DNA from: Bacillus subtilis
GTDB taxonomy: Bacteria; Bacillota; Bacilli; Bacillales; Bacillaceae_C
Reading direction: 5' to 3'
Length of the DNA stretch: 45,921 bases
Assembly (NCBI RefSeq): GCF_008764245.1
Contig: NZ_VTQV01000035.1
Location: 1-45,921, forward strand
Shown: positions 1-8,047 of the stretch, piece after piece
Position numbering within the stretch: the stretch's first letter is position 1
Layout: every line of letters starts with the position of its first letter
Program-made: the position numbers and the translations under genes
The notes under the pieces: generated by a model
The model's database searches: none
What the model was told of the DNA's origin: nothing
Seen by the model: the letters and a program-made list of their open reading frames with translations, nothing else

Positions 1-205
1 AATAGGTTATTAATTATTTTTTACAGTTTGACAATATGGAATTATTTTTATGCAACACTAATGTGTAGAAATAAAGATATAGCTTTGATTTCATTTAAAT
101 TTTTACAGCTTGATGCAAATTTATTAAAGTGATGAACCACGCTATAATAGGAATAAACGATTTAGAGTTAAATATATAACTACAAAGAAAGGGGGAAACA
201 CATTT

Positions 206-2260
206 ATGATCCCAGCAAAAATAGATCCTATGTCAATCACTACGATAAGAGAAAAAGGCGTGGAATCTATCGTTGATTGGTTCGATCAGCATAAACGATC
301 GTTCTATACACTTGGTTGGTGCTATCTTAGGAATCCGCGGCAAATGGAAGAGCTTTTTTACCGGTCCATTATAAAAGTACACAAGGAATTGCCTCGATTT
401 AACGGGGAAACATCATTCGAAATATGGATAACATCTATTTTTATACATACGTGTCGGGAACTTTCTGATGATAGTAGTTTGCAAGTTTCTGAGGAAGGTG
501 AACCGAGTCAGGATTTATTTAAAGTACTCGATCAATTGAAAGAGGATGAGAAAGAAGCGGTGGTCCTTACATATATAATGGGAATCTCTCGGGAGGAAGC
601 GGCACATTTTCTCCAAGTTTCCGTGGGAAAGTTTAAAGAGCTTTTGTTTTCCGGAATACAGTCACTTCGAAAAGAAATGGGGGATGGGTCGTCCTTTAAT
701 GGCTGTAAAGAGTATCATAAGCATTACATTGATTACTTGGAAAGAACCCTGGAACGGTCGAAAAAGGTTGATTTCGAGGTGCATCTTTATCATTGCCAAA
801 ACTGTCAGGAGGATTTGGGGACCTTTCGGGATGTCAAGGTAAGTCTTACTAAAAAAATTGAAGATTTTCATGTGCCAGCTGGTTTCATGGAGAACGTCAA
901 AGATAGGCTGGCAGTAAAGGAAAAGCACAGACGAAAGAAGAACAAGAAGCGTAAAAGAATCGGACTTATTTTTGCAAGCATTTGCGCTTTATTAATAGGC
1001 ATAGAAGTGTTTACAGGCTCATTTACGAACCTATACTATACATGGACAGAAGAAGATCAGCAATTGCGTGCCTTTCTACAACAGGGACTGGGTGAAAGGC
1101 TGAACCTGGAAGCGGAAAGCAATGGGGTAAAAATTAAGATTAAAAGTGCGATTGCTGATGATGTTCAAACACTTGTTTTTTATGAAATAGAAGATACAGC
1201 TAAAGACAACCGATATATGATGAATTATAATGGGGGCGTTTTTGTGGAGAATGAATACGAAATCATGAATCATAAAATATACCCTAGGTACTATCCCCCT
1301 GATCTTACATCGGATCTAAATAATAAAGAAAAGAACGTGTATCAAGGAAAGATTAGTCTATTGCCACTAACAGAGGATGAAGGGACCATTAAACTTAAAA
1401 TCAAAACGCTTCAGAAATTGATTCGGGATTCCTCTGACCAAAGTGCTGTTACCGTTTACAGTGACGATGAATACGAAACAGGAGAGTGGAACTTCGAGAT
1501 TCCTGTAACAAAACAGCCCTCTATTGAATATGAATTGGATCAAGAAACAGAAGTCGAGGGGCTGCCGTTTCGATTTGATAAACTAATGCTTGCCCCAACA
1601 GCGACGATTCTGGATGTTGCTATCCATGACGAACTGCCGGAGAAACGGATAGAATCTCTTAATTTTGATCATATAACAATAAATAATAAGATGTTGGAAG
1701 CGGATCCATATGGCAGTTATTTTTCATATGATAATGGGTTTACTTTTCAAACATCCTTTGCCCCATTTTTTGGAGAAAAGCCAAAAAAGGTTAACGTTCA
1801 ATTCCAATCTGTGGATTTAACGGTTGAAGACCATAAAATGATCGAGCTGGATGACTCTAATGAATATCCTCAGACTTTTGAATATGCAGGCAGCACAATC
1901 TCAATCGACAAGGTGGAAATTGGAGAGCCTACCAAAGTCGTCATAAGCAATCATGAAATTGAGAACCGAGAATACGAGTGGATTCAATTCAATATTGTGG
2001 ATAAGGATGAAACAGAAATTAGTTCAATGGAGGTGAATTCTGAAGGTGTAGTAGTTGATAAAAACGGCATCGAATACGATATGAATAAAAATCCTTTAGT
2101 ATATGAAGAAGTCGAGCAGCCTCGTTATTTCTTTAAAGTTCAAAACATAGAGTTATACAGTGAAGATGATGAAAAGAATGTGATTCCCAAAAGGCTCGAG
2201 ATTTATGAATATAGTACAACAAAATATTTGGATGATGTCGTGGAGATTTCGTTGGAGTAA
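206..2260 (+). CDS. ECF sigma-like / zinc-binding anti-sigma fusion, membrane protein (DUF4179-like)
   Basis: This 684-aa protein joins parts that are usually separate. Residues about 22-85 resemble a sigma-70 region 2, and about 103-157 resemble region 4, with an HTH (MGISREEAAHFLQVSVGKFK). Residues 167-200 carry an anti-sigma zinc motif (C167, H193-x3-C197-x2-C200). A basic stretch is followed by one membrane segment at about 252-272. The remaining 410 residues are probably extracytoplasmic and resemble the DUF4179/DUF5643 tails of Bacillus anti-sigma factors. ATG 206 follows AAAGGGGG at good spacing. A TATAAT at 143-148 may be the -10 box, but I see no good -35. Inference: an envelope-stress sensor in which sigma-like and anti-sigma modules are covalently linked, or a degenerate sigma used only as a tether. 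Domain names come from memory of the families. Confidence 0.75.
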   Translation: MIPAKIDPMSITTIREKGVESIVDWFDQHKRSFYTLGWCYLRNPRQMEELFYRSIIKVHKELPRFNGETSFEIWITSIFIHTCRELSDDSSLQVSEEGEPSQDLFKVLDQLKEDEKEAVVLTYIMGISREEAAHFLQVSVGKFKELLFSGIQSLRKEMGDGSSFNGCKEYHKHYIDYLERTLERSKKVDFEVHLYHCQNCQEDLGTFRDVKVSLTKKIEDFHVPAGFMENVKDRLAVKEKHRRKKNKKRKRIGLIFASICALLIGIEVFTGSFTNLYYTWTEEDQQLRAFLQQGLGERLNLEAESNGVKIKIKSAIADDVQTLVFYEIEDTAKDNRYMMNYNGGVFVENEYEIMNHKIYPRYYPPDLTSDLNNKEKNVYQGKISLLPLTEDEGTIKLKIKTLQKLIRDSSDQSAVTVYSDDEYETGEWNFEIPVTKQPSIEYELDQETEVEGLPFRFDKLMLAPTATILDVAIHDELPEKRIESLNFDHITINNKMLEADPYGSYFSYDNGFTFQTSFAPFFGEKPKKVNVQFQSVDLTVEDHKMIELDDSNEYPQTFEYAGSTISIDKVEIGEPTKVVISNHEIENREYEWIQFNIVDKDETEISSMEVNSEGVVVDKNGIEYDMNKNPLVYEEVEQPRYFFKVQNIELYSEDDEKNVIPKRLEIYEYSTTKYLDDVVEISLE

Positions 2261-2339
2261 TATTTATCGCTTACATACTACCAGTGTGATACACAGGGCG
2301 AGCCCGCATTTAACTTTTTTCATGCCGCGGATCGTGTGA

Positions 2340-2441
2340 AGTAAAAAATCAAAGTCCGTTTATTTAACCAATGATGGAATTAAAGAGGCTGAAGAATTAA
2401 TGAAAAAGTATATAAAGAATTTGGAAGGTAATTCGTTATGA
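2340..2441 (+). pseudogene. 3' remnant of a DUF6429-like gene
   Basis: The frame ending at the TGA of 2439-2441 reads SKSVYLTNDGIKEAEELMKKY and a short tail. It matches the C-terminal third of the intact 81-aa protein at 10514-10759 (SKSVYLTGDGIKKAEELMKKY) almost residue for residue. The 5' two thirds are absent: a stop codon lies just upstream at 2337-2339. It is therefore a truncated second copy. No promoter or ribosome binding site is visible. The fragment sits between the sigma/anti-sigma fusion and the pRiA4b-ORF3 protein, so the junction near 2340 is a likely rearrangement point. Confidence 0.8.
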
Positions 2442-2495
2442 TTTATTGATTTTAAAAATATAGAAATTCGAAATAACGTGAAAAGGGTGAAATCC

Positions 2496-3656
2496 ATGTT
2501 AATCCAATGTACGAAAACCTTGCTTGATAAGATAGGAATAAAGGGAACCGAACTAGCCTCTCCAGAAGGCCATGAGGATTTCCCGAAAAGTTTTTTAGCC
2601 TGGCACGCCAACCTTGTCAGTATTAATAGAAGAAAAGCAATTGTTTTGATGAATAACGAAACAAGATATCCAGTCGTTATATACAGACCAAGTAGTAAGG
2701 ATTTTTCAAAAATAAAAGAATTAATATATGAGGCAATTTCCGAGGCTTTTCGTATGGAAGGTGTGCGCAAAGAAGTAATTGAAGCTTATATGGCTAAAGC
2801 TGGTGAAATATCTTTTTCTAAAACAGCTAATAGAAGTATGGTGGCAAAGATGAATAACGCCGTGCGTGATATTGAATTTATGAACGAATATTTAGATGAA
2901 AAATCAAGAATTCAAAGGTATATAAGCATCGTAGCAGGTAGGTTTATTCAATTGTCGGGAGCAAATGATTCATTCTATCCTGTCGAAAAAACACTTGAAA
3001 GTTTAGTTACTATTTTTGGTATTGATGAACATGTAGGTGTTGATGAGGTTCTTGATATCGATCTATACCAATTGAAGATACAAATCAATCTTGAGGGTCA
3101 TGACATTTGGAGACGGGTTCTTGTGCCCTCAACTTATTCCTTCAGACATCTTCATCACATCATACAAACGGTTTTTGATTGGCAAAACTATCACTTGCAT
3201 GAATTTACTGTAAAAGGATCGAAAAACAAGTCTTTAAAAATTGTGATGGATGACGATCCGGAAACGATGGAATATTTTAATTTTGATGATTTTGAAATGC
3301 TACAGGAGAGATTTGTCGCACTTGAAGAGATTTTACCGGAATTTGGTGAAGTCACTTATGAGTATGATTTCGGAGACTCTTGGGAGCATACCATAAAGTT
3401 TGAAAAGAACGTAAAGTCTAAGACGTTCCAAGTAACATTTCTAGAAGGAAATGGAGAAAGACCACCTGAAGATGTGGGCGGGGCATGGGGCTTTGAAGAA
3501 TATATAAGAATCATGGAAAATGAAAAACATCCAAGCTATCATGAAATGAAAGTATGGGCAGAGAATCAAAAGGAAAGAAATTTGAATTCAGAAAAGATCA
3601 ATCAACGGCTTAAGCAGGTAATCAGCGGGTATAGTTATTCGACATTTGTGTTTTGA
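2496..3656 (+). CDS. pRiA4b ORF-3-like domain protein with N-terminal DUF6933-like domain
   Basis: This 386-aa protein has two parts. Residues about 1-150 (LIQCTKTLLDKIG... WHANLVSINRRKAIVLMNNETRYPVV) resemble a small Bacillus domain that I recall as DUF6933. Residues about 190-370 match the plasmid pRiA4b ORF-3 family (YQLKIQINLEGHDIWRRVLV, LHHIIQTVFDWQNYHLHEF, YEYDFGDSWEHTI, the late PPEDVGG). The function of both domains is unknown; the ORF-3 domain often travels with mobile DNA. ATG 2496 is preferred over the in-frame GTG 2478 because AAAAGGGTG at 2480-2489 would be its ribosome binding site, whereas that site lies downstream of the GTG. It appears to be an independent transcription unit between two gene fragments. 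Confidence 0.75.
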   Translation: MLIQCTKTLLDKIGIKGTELASPEGHEDFPKSFLAWHANLVSINRRKAIVLMNNETRYPVVIYRPSSKDFSKIKELIYEAISEAFRMEGVRKEVIEAYMAKAGEISFSKTANRSMVAKMNNAVRDIEFMNEYLDEKSRIQRYISIVAGRFIQLSGANDSFYPVEKTLESLVTIFGIDEHVGVDEVLDIDLYQLKIQINLEGHDIWRRVLVPSTYSFRHLHHIIQTVFDWQNYHLHEFTVKGSKNKSLKIVMDDDPETMEYFNFDDFEMLQERFVALEEILPEFGEVTYEYDFGDSWEHTIKFEKNVKSKTFQVTFLEGNGERPPEDVGGAWGFEEYIRIMENEKHPSYHEMKVWAENQKERNLNSEKINQRLKQVISGYSYSTFVF

Positions 3657-3715
3657 TTGATCCCGTTGTCAATCTCGTTTTCGATTTATACATATTTAAT
3701 GGAGAGGTTTTTTTA

Positions 3716-3811
3716 ATGGGTAAGAAAAAGCGATATGAAGAATACCTATCCAGCATGGATGATTTGTTAATAATTGTTGATAATTTTATGGAAAATGAGT
3801 TTGAAAGTTAG
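3716..3811 (+). CDS. Small ORF, 31 aa, unknown (possibly a 5' fragment)
   Basis: ATG 3716 is preceded by GGAGAGG at about 3701-3707. The product (MGKKKRYEEYLSSMDDLLII...) is short, with a basic start and an acidic remainder. I recognise no family. It is followed 21 bases later by a truncated DUF6155-like start, so this ORF may equally be the surviving 5' end of a longer gene. No paralogue is visible in the window. Confidence 0.35.
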   Translation: MGKKKRYEEYLSSMDDLLIIVDNFMENEFES

Positions 3812-3831
3812 GAATGAAGGAGAAAATCCGT

Positions 3832-3921
3832 ATGAAGGTCAGTGAACTTCGAGAAAATATAAAAGTACCACAAAAAAACGAAGCAAAGTACGCAAAATAT
3901 CTGATTCGTTTTGTTGATTAA
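3832..3921 (+). pseudogene. 5' remnant of a DUF6155-like gene
   Basis: AAGGAG at 3817-3822 precedes ATG 3832, and the frame reads MKVSELRENIKVPQKNEAKY before a stop at 3919-3921 (29 aa). The first 11 residues match the start of the intact 330-aa protein at 8460-9452 (MKVSELREKIKARNKEE). The rest of the gene is missing, so this is a truncated copy that has kept its translation signals. A terminator-like hairpin follows at 3956-3990. Confidence 0.7.
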
Positions 3922-3955
3922 ACTTGCTTCCATATACTCCTTTTTTAAATAATCT

Positions 3956-3990
3956 GACGGTGCCCTGATTAGAGTGCCGTCGTATTTTTA
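3956..3990 (+). terminator. Probable intrinsic terminator
   Basis: GACGGTGCC and the arm ending GTGCCGTC form a stem with G-U pairs around a short loop, followed by GTATTTTTA. It lies 35 bases after the DUF6155-like fragment and ahead of the GNAT gene. The T-run is interrupted, so strength is uncertain. Confidence 0.5.
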
Positions 3991-4109
3991 TGAAATTCTA
4001 TTGCCAGTTTGAAGGAAGCACCAGAAGGTCTGAATGTATTAATATTTTAAGTGTGAAAATGAACTTTTTGTAGATACTATCGAGTAAATAAATGATAAGG
4101 AGTAATCTA

Positions 4110-4691
4110 ATGAATTGGTACAATAAATTAAATAAATACTTTCCAGCAGAAGAAATGAAATCCAAAGAGCATATGGACACACTATTAAGCGAAAAAGGAA
4201 ATATTTACCGTAAAGATGAAGGACCAAACCATGTAATGATGTATGCAGAATTTAGCGATTTTGTTTTTATTGATTATATCTGGGTATCGTCGAAAACAAG
4301 AGGTCAAGGAATTGGGCATACATTAATTGAAAAAATGAAAAAGAAAAATAAGCCCATTCTATTAGAGGTAGAACCAATTGATTACGATGATTCTGATACG
4401 GAAAAAAGATTACGTTTTTACAATCGTGAGGGATTTATTCATGCTCAATCAATTGGCTTTAAAGCCAGGTCTTTAGTGACGGGCGAACCGTTCGCTTTAG
4501 AAATTTTATATTGGTCACCAAATAAAAACGAAACAGAAAAAGATATTTTTAAACAAGTTCAAATGATGTATGAAACCATTCATTCCTATAAAGCAAAAGA
4601 AATTTACGGTAAGCCTGAACAAAAGGTGGAGGAAGTGCTAACATTTGATGAACAGCGTAGTGTTGATCTAATGGAGGAGAAAGAGAGTTAA
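4110..4691 (+). CDS. GNAT-family N-acetyltransferase
   Basis: The 193-aa product has the GNAT acetyl-CoA-binding core at about residues 50-75: VFIDYIWVSSKTRGQGIG, where R-G-Q-G-I-G is the pyrophosphate-binding motif A. Further strands and the characteristic FYNREGF (motif B region) follow at about 105-115. The charged C-terminal 50 residues lie outside the usual core. The substrate cannot be read from the sequence. ATG 4110 is chosen over 4092 because AAGGAG (4097-4102) lies 8 bases upstream of it. The gene stands alone and ends in a strong terminator at 4713-4742. Confidence 0.85.
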   Translation: MNWYNKLNKYFPAEEMKSKEHMDTLLSEKGNIYRKDEGPNHVMMYAEFSDFVFIDYIWVSSKTRGQGIGHTLIEKMKKKNKPILLEVEPIDYDDSDTEKRLRFYNREGFIHAQSIGFKARSLVTGEPFALEILYWSPNKNETEKDIFKQVQMMYETIHSYKAKEIYGKPEQKVEEVLTFDEQRSVDLMEEKES

Positions 4692-4712
4692 TTGAAAATA
4701 TTCATGTTCTCT

Positions 4713-4742
4713 TAAAAAAATCGGTTAAATGCCGATTTTTTT
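4713..4742 (+). terminator. Intrinsic terminator after the GNAT gene
   Basis: AAAAAATCGG and CCGATTTTTTT are complementary arms separated by TTAAATG. The A-run upstream and T-run downstream give a classic hairpin, 22 bases after the GNAT stop codon. Confidence 0.85.
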
Positions 4743-4793
4743 GATGCTACGATGTACCAGCATTTATTGGAGACAGGCTTCACCCAGTCTATG
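4743..4793 (+). pseudogene. Scrap of an IS3-family transposase OrfB
   Basis: Read from 4743, the frame gives ATMYQHLLETGFTQSM, which resembles the conserved segment of IS3-family OrfB integrases just before their Ser-Arg-Lys-Gly-Asn motif (pattern YQxLL...GxTQSMS). Homology stops at the next codon. No OrfA or inverted repeats lie beside it, so this is a short fossil. Its edge abuts the probable promoter of the next gene. Confidence 0.5.
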
Positions 4794-4794
4794 T

Positions 4795-4822
4795 TTGAAA
4801 ATGTTGAATTTTGTAGTACAAT
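4795..4822 (+). promoter_or_regulatory. Probable sigma-A promoter for the coiled-coil gene
   Basis: TTGAAA at 4795-4800 and TACAAT at 4817-4822 are separated by 16 bases. The following start codon is at 4892, giving a 5' leader of about 60 bases that ends in the strong ribosome binding site GGGAGGTG. Confidence 0.5.
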
Positions 4823-4891
4823 TGGTTTATACGCCTCTATTTTTTAACAAAAGATGCGAAAACTATTATTAAAAAGGGAGGTGAAAGAAAA

Positions 4892-5230
4892 ATGTCCGAA
4901 AAAATATTAAATCAAATCCTTGTGGAAATAAAAGAGATAAAAACTGACATCTCGACTCTCAAAACTGATGTTTCAAACCTCAAAGAAGATGTCTCCACAC
5001 TAAAAGTTGAACAACAAAAAACAACCACACACATGGCTAAAATGGACGAACGTCTATCTAATCTTGAATCAAAACAAAATTCTATCCACAAGCAAACAGG
5101 AAAATTATTAGAATACCACTCAGAAACCATATCCCATTTTGAAACACTTGCCACTAAAGAAGATCTGGAATATTTTGATAAAAAAATATCAGAACATGAA
5201 AGAGAAATTTTTAAAATCAAAAATGCGTAA
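4892..5230 (+). CDS. Small coiled-coil protein, unknown function
   Basis: The 112-aa product is highly charged and built of heptads. Residues about 1-70 (VEIKEIKTDISTLKTDVSNL, EDVSTLKVEQQKTTTHM, MDERLSNLES) have leucine or isoleucine at a and d positions throughout, and the near-exact 7-residue periodicity TLKTDVS/NLKEDVS/TLKVEQQ is plain. There is no signal peptide or membrane segment. Similar proteins are common in Bacillus and their phages, usually annotated as hypothetical; the role could be oligomerisation or scaffolding. It precedes the 75-aa gene and the DnaA-like gene and might be co-transcribed with them, although a hairpin intervenes at 5245-5284. Confidence 0.7.
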   Translation: MSEKILNQILVEIKEIKTDISTLKTDVSNLKEDVSTLKVEQQKTTTHMAKMDERLSNLESKQNSIHKQTGKLLEYHSETISHFETLATKEDLEYFDKKISEHEREIFKIKNA

Positions 5231-5244
5231 TAGGACGAAACATC

Positions 5245-5284
5245 AAGGACAGGGAATGGGTATTAATGCCTGTGCACTGTCCTT
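5245..5284 (+). terminator. Hairpin between the coiled-coil gene and the small gene
   Basis: AAGGACAG (5245-5252) and CTGTCCTT (5277-5284) are perfect 8-bp arms around a 24-base loop. A pyrimidine-rich run with several T stretches follows. It could be an inefficient terminator or attenuator, since the next gene has no obvious promoter of its own. Confidence 0.45.
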
Positions 5285-5325
5285 ACCCGGCTTTCTCTTT
5301 TATTCTTTTTTAGGGAGATGTTTTT

Positions 5326-5553
5326 ATGCTTAATCTAGGAAAAGAACCAAGATCAGTTCATTACGAAATATATTCAAAATACACACCTGCAGAAAATAAG
5401 TTAGAAGTGATAGACGGCGTTTTTCTTCCATTCAACAATGAGAGGGAAAAAATGCTGCTACTATGTTTATACAATATGGGCTTACAGAAATTTGTTGAGA
5501 TCCTACCAAATGAAACGAAAGAGGAACTTATTAATTTACTAAAAAATGAATAG
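5326..5553 (+). CDS. Unknown 75-aa protein upstream of the DnaA-like gene
   Basis: ATG 5326 follows AGGGAGATG at good spacing. The product (MLNLGKEPRSVHYEIYSKYT... ending LINLLKNE) is soluble and slightly acidic, with no motif I recognise. Its stop codon TAG overlaps the first base of the next gene's ribosome binding site (GGGAG at 5553-5557), so translation of the two is probably coupled. Inference: it works with the DnaA-like protein downstream. Confidence 0.65.
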   Translation: MLNLGKEPRSVHYEIYSKYTPAENKLEVIDGVFLPFNNEREKMLLLCLYNMGLQKFVEILPNETKEELINLLKNE

Positions 5554-5565
5554 GGAGTGATTTTC

Positions 5566-6582
5566 GTGAAAGTTAGAGATGGGGTTTGGGCTAGTATTCT
5601 GGGTTCCATTCGTAATCAAATAAATAAATCATCCTTTGAAACATGGTTTAAAGATACAATGGCATTTCGTGAGGGGAATAAATGGATCATTACAACGAAT
5701 AATGATTTTGCACGACTTTGGCTTGAGGAAAATTATCGATCAATCATTGAAGAAACGATAGAAAACATTACAAATGAAAAGCCTGAACTAACTTTTATAA
5801 AGAATGAAAAATCCGAACCTTCTTTTAAAAATACTAAGAATAAGATTTTGGACATTTGGCTGCAAATTACCCCCTTGGATATGGTGGAAAAAAAGGAACT
5901 TTACCGTTTACTGAAAAACCATTTATTTGAGGAAAGCACCTTAGTAGACGACATTGACTTTATAACGCATTTAAATCCCTCTTTCACCTTTGAAAATTTC
6001 ACAATAGATTCAGGCAATCAACTCACAGTTGCAGTAGCTGAAGCTGTAACAAGTGCTCCGGGAAAAGCGTATAATCCATTGTTTATCTACGGTCCAACGG
6101 GATCAGGAAAAACACATTTATTGCATGCAATCGGCAATAAAGTATTAGAATATAAGGAAAATGCAAAGGTTATTTATTTCACTTCTTCTCAATTTACGAA
6201 TGCTTTTATTAATAGTATTGCTAAAAATAAGCAGATCGAATTTAGGAATCAATTTTATCAAGTGGATGTATTGATTTTGGATGATGTCGATCTATTAGCG
6301 GGAAAAGAGCAGTCACAGGAAGAATTCTTCCATATTTTTAATATACTTTACGAACAATCAAAACAGATTGTTATTTCTTCTACACGATCCCCAAAAGAAA
6401 TCCTTGCCATATCAGAGCGCTTGAAAAGCAGGTTTGAATGGGGATTCGTTACAAGTATGGATAAAGTGAAATCGCAACAAGAAGAAAGAACAAGTGATGT
6501 TGAGCCAGGCTCATCGGATATATTCAAGCGAATTGAACAATTGGAATTAGAAGTAAAAAAATTAAACAGTCTTATTGAATAG
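5566..6582 (+). CDS. DnaA-like AAA+ ATPase lacking the DNA-binding domain
   Basis: The 338-aa product follows replication initiator DnaA closely in its first three domains. Domain I is at about residues 5-70 (WASILGSIRNQINKSSFETW), a short linker follows, and the AAA+ core runs about 138-300: FTFENF entry, Walker A GPTGSGKT 176-183, Walker B VLILDDVD 235-242, sensor-1 region SST 271-273, arginine finger R289 in RLKSRFEWG. It then leaves the family: the helical lid and domain IV (the DnaA-box-binding helix-turn-helix, roughly 120 residues) are missing, replaced by a 40-residue tail ending in a short coiled coil. GTG 5566 is preferred to GTG 5557 because the latter overlaps the ribosome binding site. 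It cannot bind DnaA boxes by the usual route. A regulator of DnaA, or an initiator recruited by partners, are both possible. Confidence 0.85.
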   Translation: MKVRDGVWASILGSIRNQINKSSFETWFKDTMAFREGNKWIITTNNDFARLWLEENYRSIIEETIENITNEKPELTFIKNEKSEPSFKNTKNKILDIWLQITPLDMVEKKELYRLLKNHLFEESTLVDDIDFITHLNPSFTFENFTIDSGNQLTVAVAEAVTSAPGKAYNPLFIYGPTGSGKTHLLHAIGNKVLEYKENAKVIYFTSSQFTNAFINSIAKNKQIEFRNQFYQVDVLILDDVDLLAGKEQSQEEFFHIFNILYEQSKQIVISSTRSPKEILAISERLKSRFEWGFVTSMDKVKSQQEERTSDVEPGSSDIFKRIEQLELEVKKLNSLIE

Positions 6583-6744
6583 TCAATCGATACAATTTAA
6601 TGGTTGGGATGAGGGGAGTGTTTGCTGATCATTTTGGCAGATGTTTTTTTTTAGTGAAAAATTCAGGGAGTTATTGACATCTTTATGATATCTAATGGTT
6701 ATTTTGAGTCAAATAATAAATTTGGATTAAAGAGTATGACAATC

Positions 6745-6795
6745 AAAAACAGCCAAGAGAATCAGCGATTATGCGGGTTCAAGGCTGTTTTTAGT
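6745..6795. terminator. Bidirectional terminator
   Basis: AAAAACAGCC (6745-6754) and GGCTGTTTTT (6783-6792) are perfect 10-bp arms. A T-run follows on both strands, so it can end the DnaA-like unit (plus) and the ZIP transporter gene (minus). The rest of the 300 bases between these genes shows no ORF I would support. Confidence 0.8.
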
Positions 6796-6885
6796 CGTTT
6801 CAACTCTATAGATAGAGCGAATTAAAAAGAAAGAACCTTGTTGATACAGAATGAATCCTCTAATATAAAAACTAATTTGTTCTAT

Positions 6886-7701
6886 TTACCCCAATGCCAC
6901 ATCCAAAATCATCATTAAAACAAAACCAACCATTAAACTCATTGAAGCCAAATCTTTATTTCCCTTTTCTTGTGAGCTTGGAATCACCTCTTCGGCTACA
7001 ACAAAGATCATAGCCCCGGCCGCAAAACTCAACGCGTAAGGCAATATAGGTTCAATAAATGCAACAGCAAATGCACCGATCACCGCTGCAATCGGTTCGA
7101 CCATACCTGAAAATTGCCCGTAGAGAAAGCTTTTCCTGCGAGACATTCCCTCTCCTCTTAAAGGCATGGAAACTGCAACGCCTTCTGGAAAATTCTGAAT
7201 ACCAATTCCAAGTGCTAACGTCAAAGCACCTGCCAAGGATGCCTCCGTCCCCCCGTTTGCAAGGGCTCCAAAAGCAATCCCAACTGCTAAGCCTTCAGGG
7301 ATATTATGTAGGGTGATGGCGAGCACTAACAATGTACTTCTTTTTCTTTGTTTTGGATAATAACCTTCCGCTTGCCCAATGGGGGTATTTGGGTGAAGAT
7401 GAGGCAAAATTTTATCAATTCCCCATAGAAAAATTCCACCCAATAAAAATCCCGATGCTGCTGGAAACCAACTCCCCATCGCATGGTCATCCGACATTTC
7501 GATGGCTGGGGCGAGTAAAGACCAATAACTTGCTGCAATCATTACACCCCCAGCAAACCCTAACATACTATCCAAAAGGCGTTGGTTTAAAGTTTTTGTG
7601 GCAAAAACGACACTAGCCCCAAGAGCGGTCATTGCCCATGTAAATAAAGTAGCGATTAACGCTTGTGTAATGGGATCAAAATTTTGAAAAAACTCTACCA
7701 T
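6886..7701 (-). CDS. ZIP-family divalent metal transporter
   Basis: This 271-aa integral membrane protein has about eight hydrophobic segments. It carries the two ZIP signature motifs in neighbouring transmembrane helices: [11 protein letters not shown] and [10 protein letters not shown], whose H/N and E residues line the metal path. A loop rich in histidine ([11 protein letters not shown]) lies after the third segment. It resembles the GufA/ZupT branch, which imports zinc, iron or manganese across the cytoplasmic membrane; the metal cannot be told from sequence. AGAGGAG precedes the ATG at good spacing. The gene stands alone. I see no clear Zur, Fur or MntR box. Confidence 0.9.
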   Translation of the reverse strand: MVEFFQNFDPITQALIATLFTWAMTALGASVVFATKTLNQRLLDSMLGFAGGVMIAASYWSLLAPAIEMSDDHAMGSWFPAASGFLLGGIFLWGIDKILPHLHPNTPIGQAEGYYPKQRKRSTLLVLAITLHNIPEGLAVGIAFGALANGGTEASLAGALTLALGIGIQNFPEGVAVSMPLRGEGMSRRKSFLYGQFSGMVEPIAAVIGAFAVAFIEPILPYALSFAAGAMIFVVAEEVIPSSQEKGNKDLASMSLMVGFVLMMILDVALG

Positions 7702-7772
7702 AAAAGAACTCCTCTGAAAATAATGGTAAAAATAAATTGTAATGAATGAAACAGTTGTCTTATCAATAAACT

Positions 7773-7801
7773 CCGCAGACTAAAGCTTTACGCTATGGCG
7801 G
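7773..7801 (+). repeat. Imperfect hairpin, possible IS200-type left-end stem
   Basis: The outer arms CCGC and GCGG enclose a short palindrome AAAGCTTT. It lies about 100 bases ahead of a TnpA remnant, where IS200/IS605 elements carry a subterminal hairpin recognised by the transposase. Assignment rests on position and shape only. Confidence 0.35.
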
Positions 7802-7904
7802 CGAACAGAAACGAACTACACTTACATACCTATGATAAAAATTCCTTCTTCGTTATAATGACAAAAATTTCACAAGTCAATGCCAGGTAAAGGAGATGTC
7901 TATA

Positions 7905-8018
7905 ATGGATAAAACAAGTTTATCACACCCAAAATGTAATTGCATGTATCATATTGTGTTTCTTCCTAGCCTGCGTCTCCATTTGAAAATGACTACTTTT
8001 TCAAATACACTAAAATAA
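7905..8018 (+). pseudogene. IS200/IS605-family TnpA transposase, 5' remnant
   Basis: ATG 7905 follows AAAGGAGATG. The first 20 residues read MDKTSLSHPKCNCMYHIVF, matching the start of IS200-type Y1 transposases (typically MDxxSLSHTKWNCKYHIVF). After that the frame becomes unrelated and stops at 8016-8018. The HUH motif and the catalytic tyrosine are therefore absent, and the element is dead. Two of the conserved positions (W to C, K to M) are also substituted, a sign of decay before or after truncation. Confidence 0.75.
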
Positions 8019-8047
8019 ATGTTGTTGAAGGGTGGAAGGGGAATCAC

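Noticed and set aside
2360-2770. 136-aa minus-strand ORF
   Set aside because: It is antisense to the DUF6429 remnant and to the well-supported gene at 2496-3656.
5361-5609. 82-aa minus-strand ORF
   Set aside because: It lies opposite the 75-aa gene and the DnaA-like start, both of which have good ribosome binding sites.
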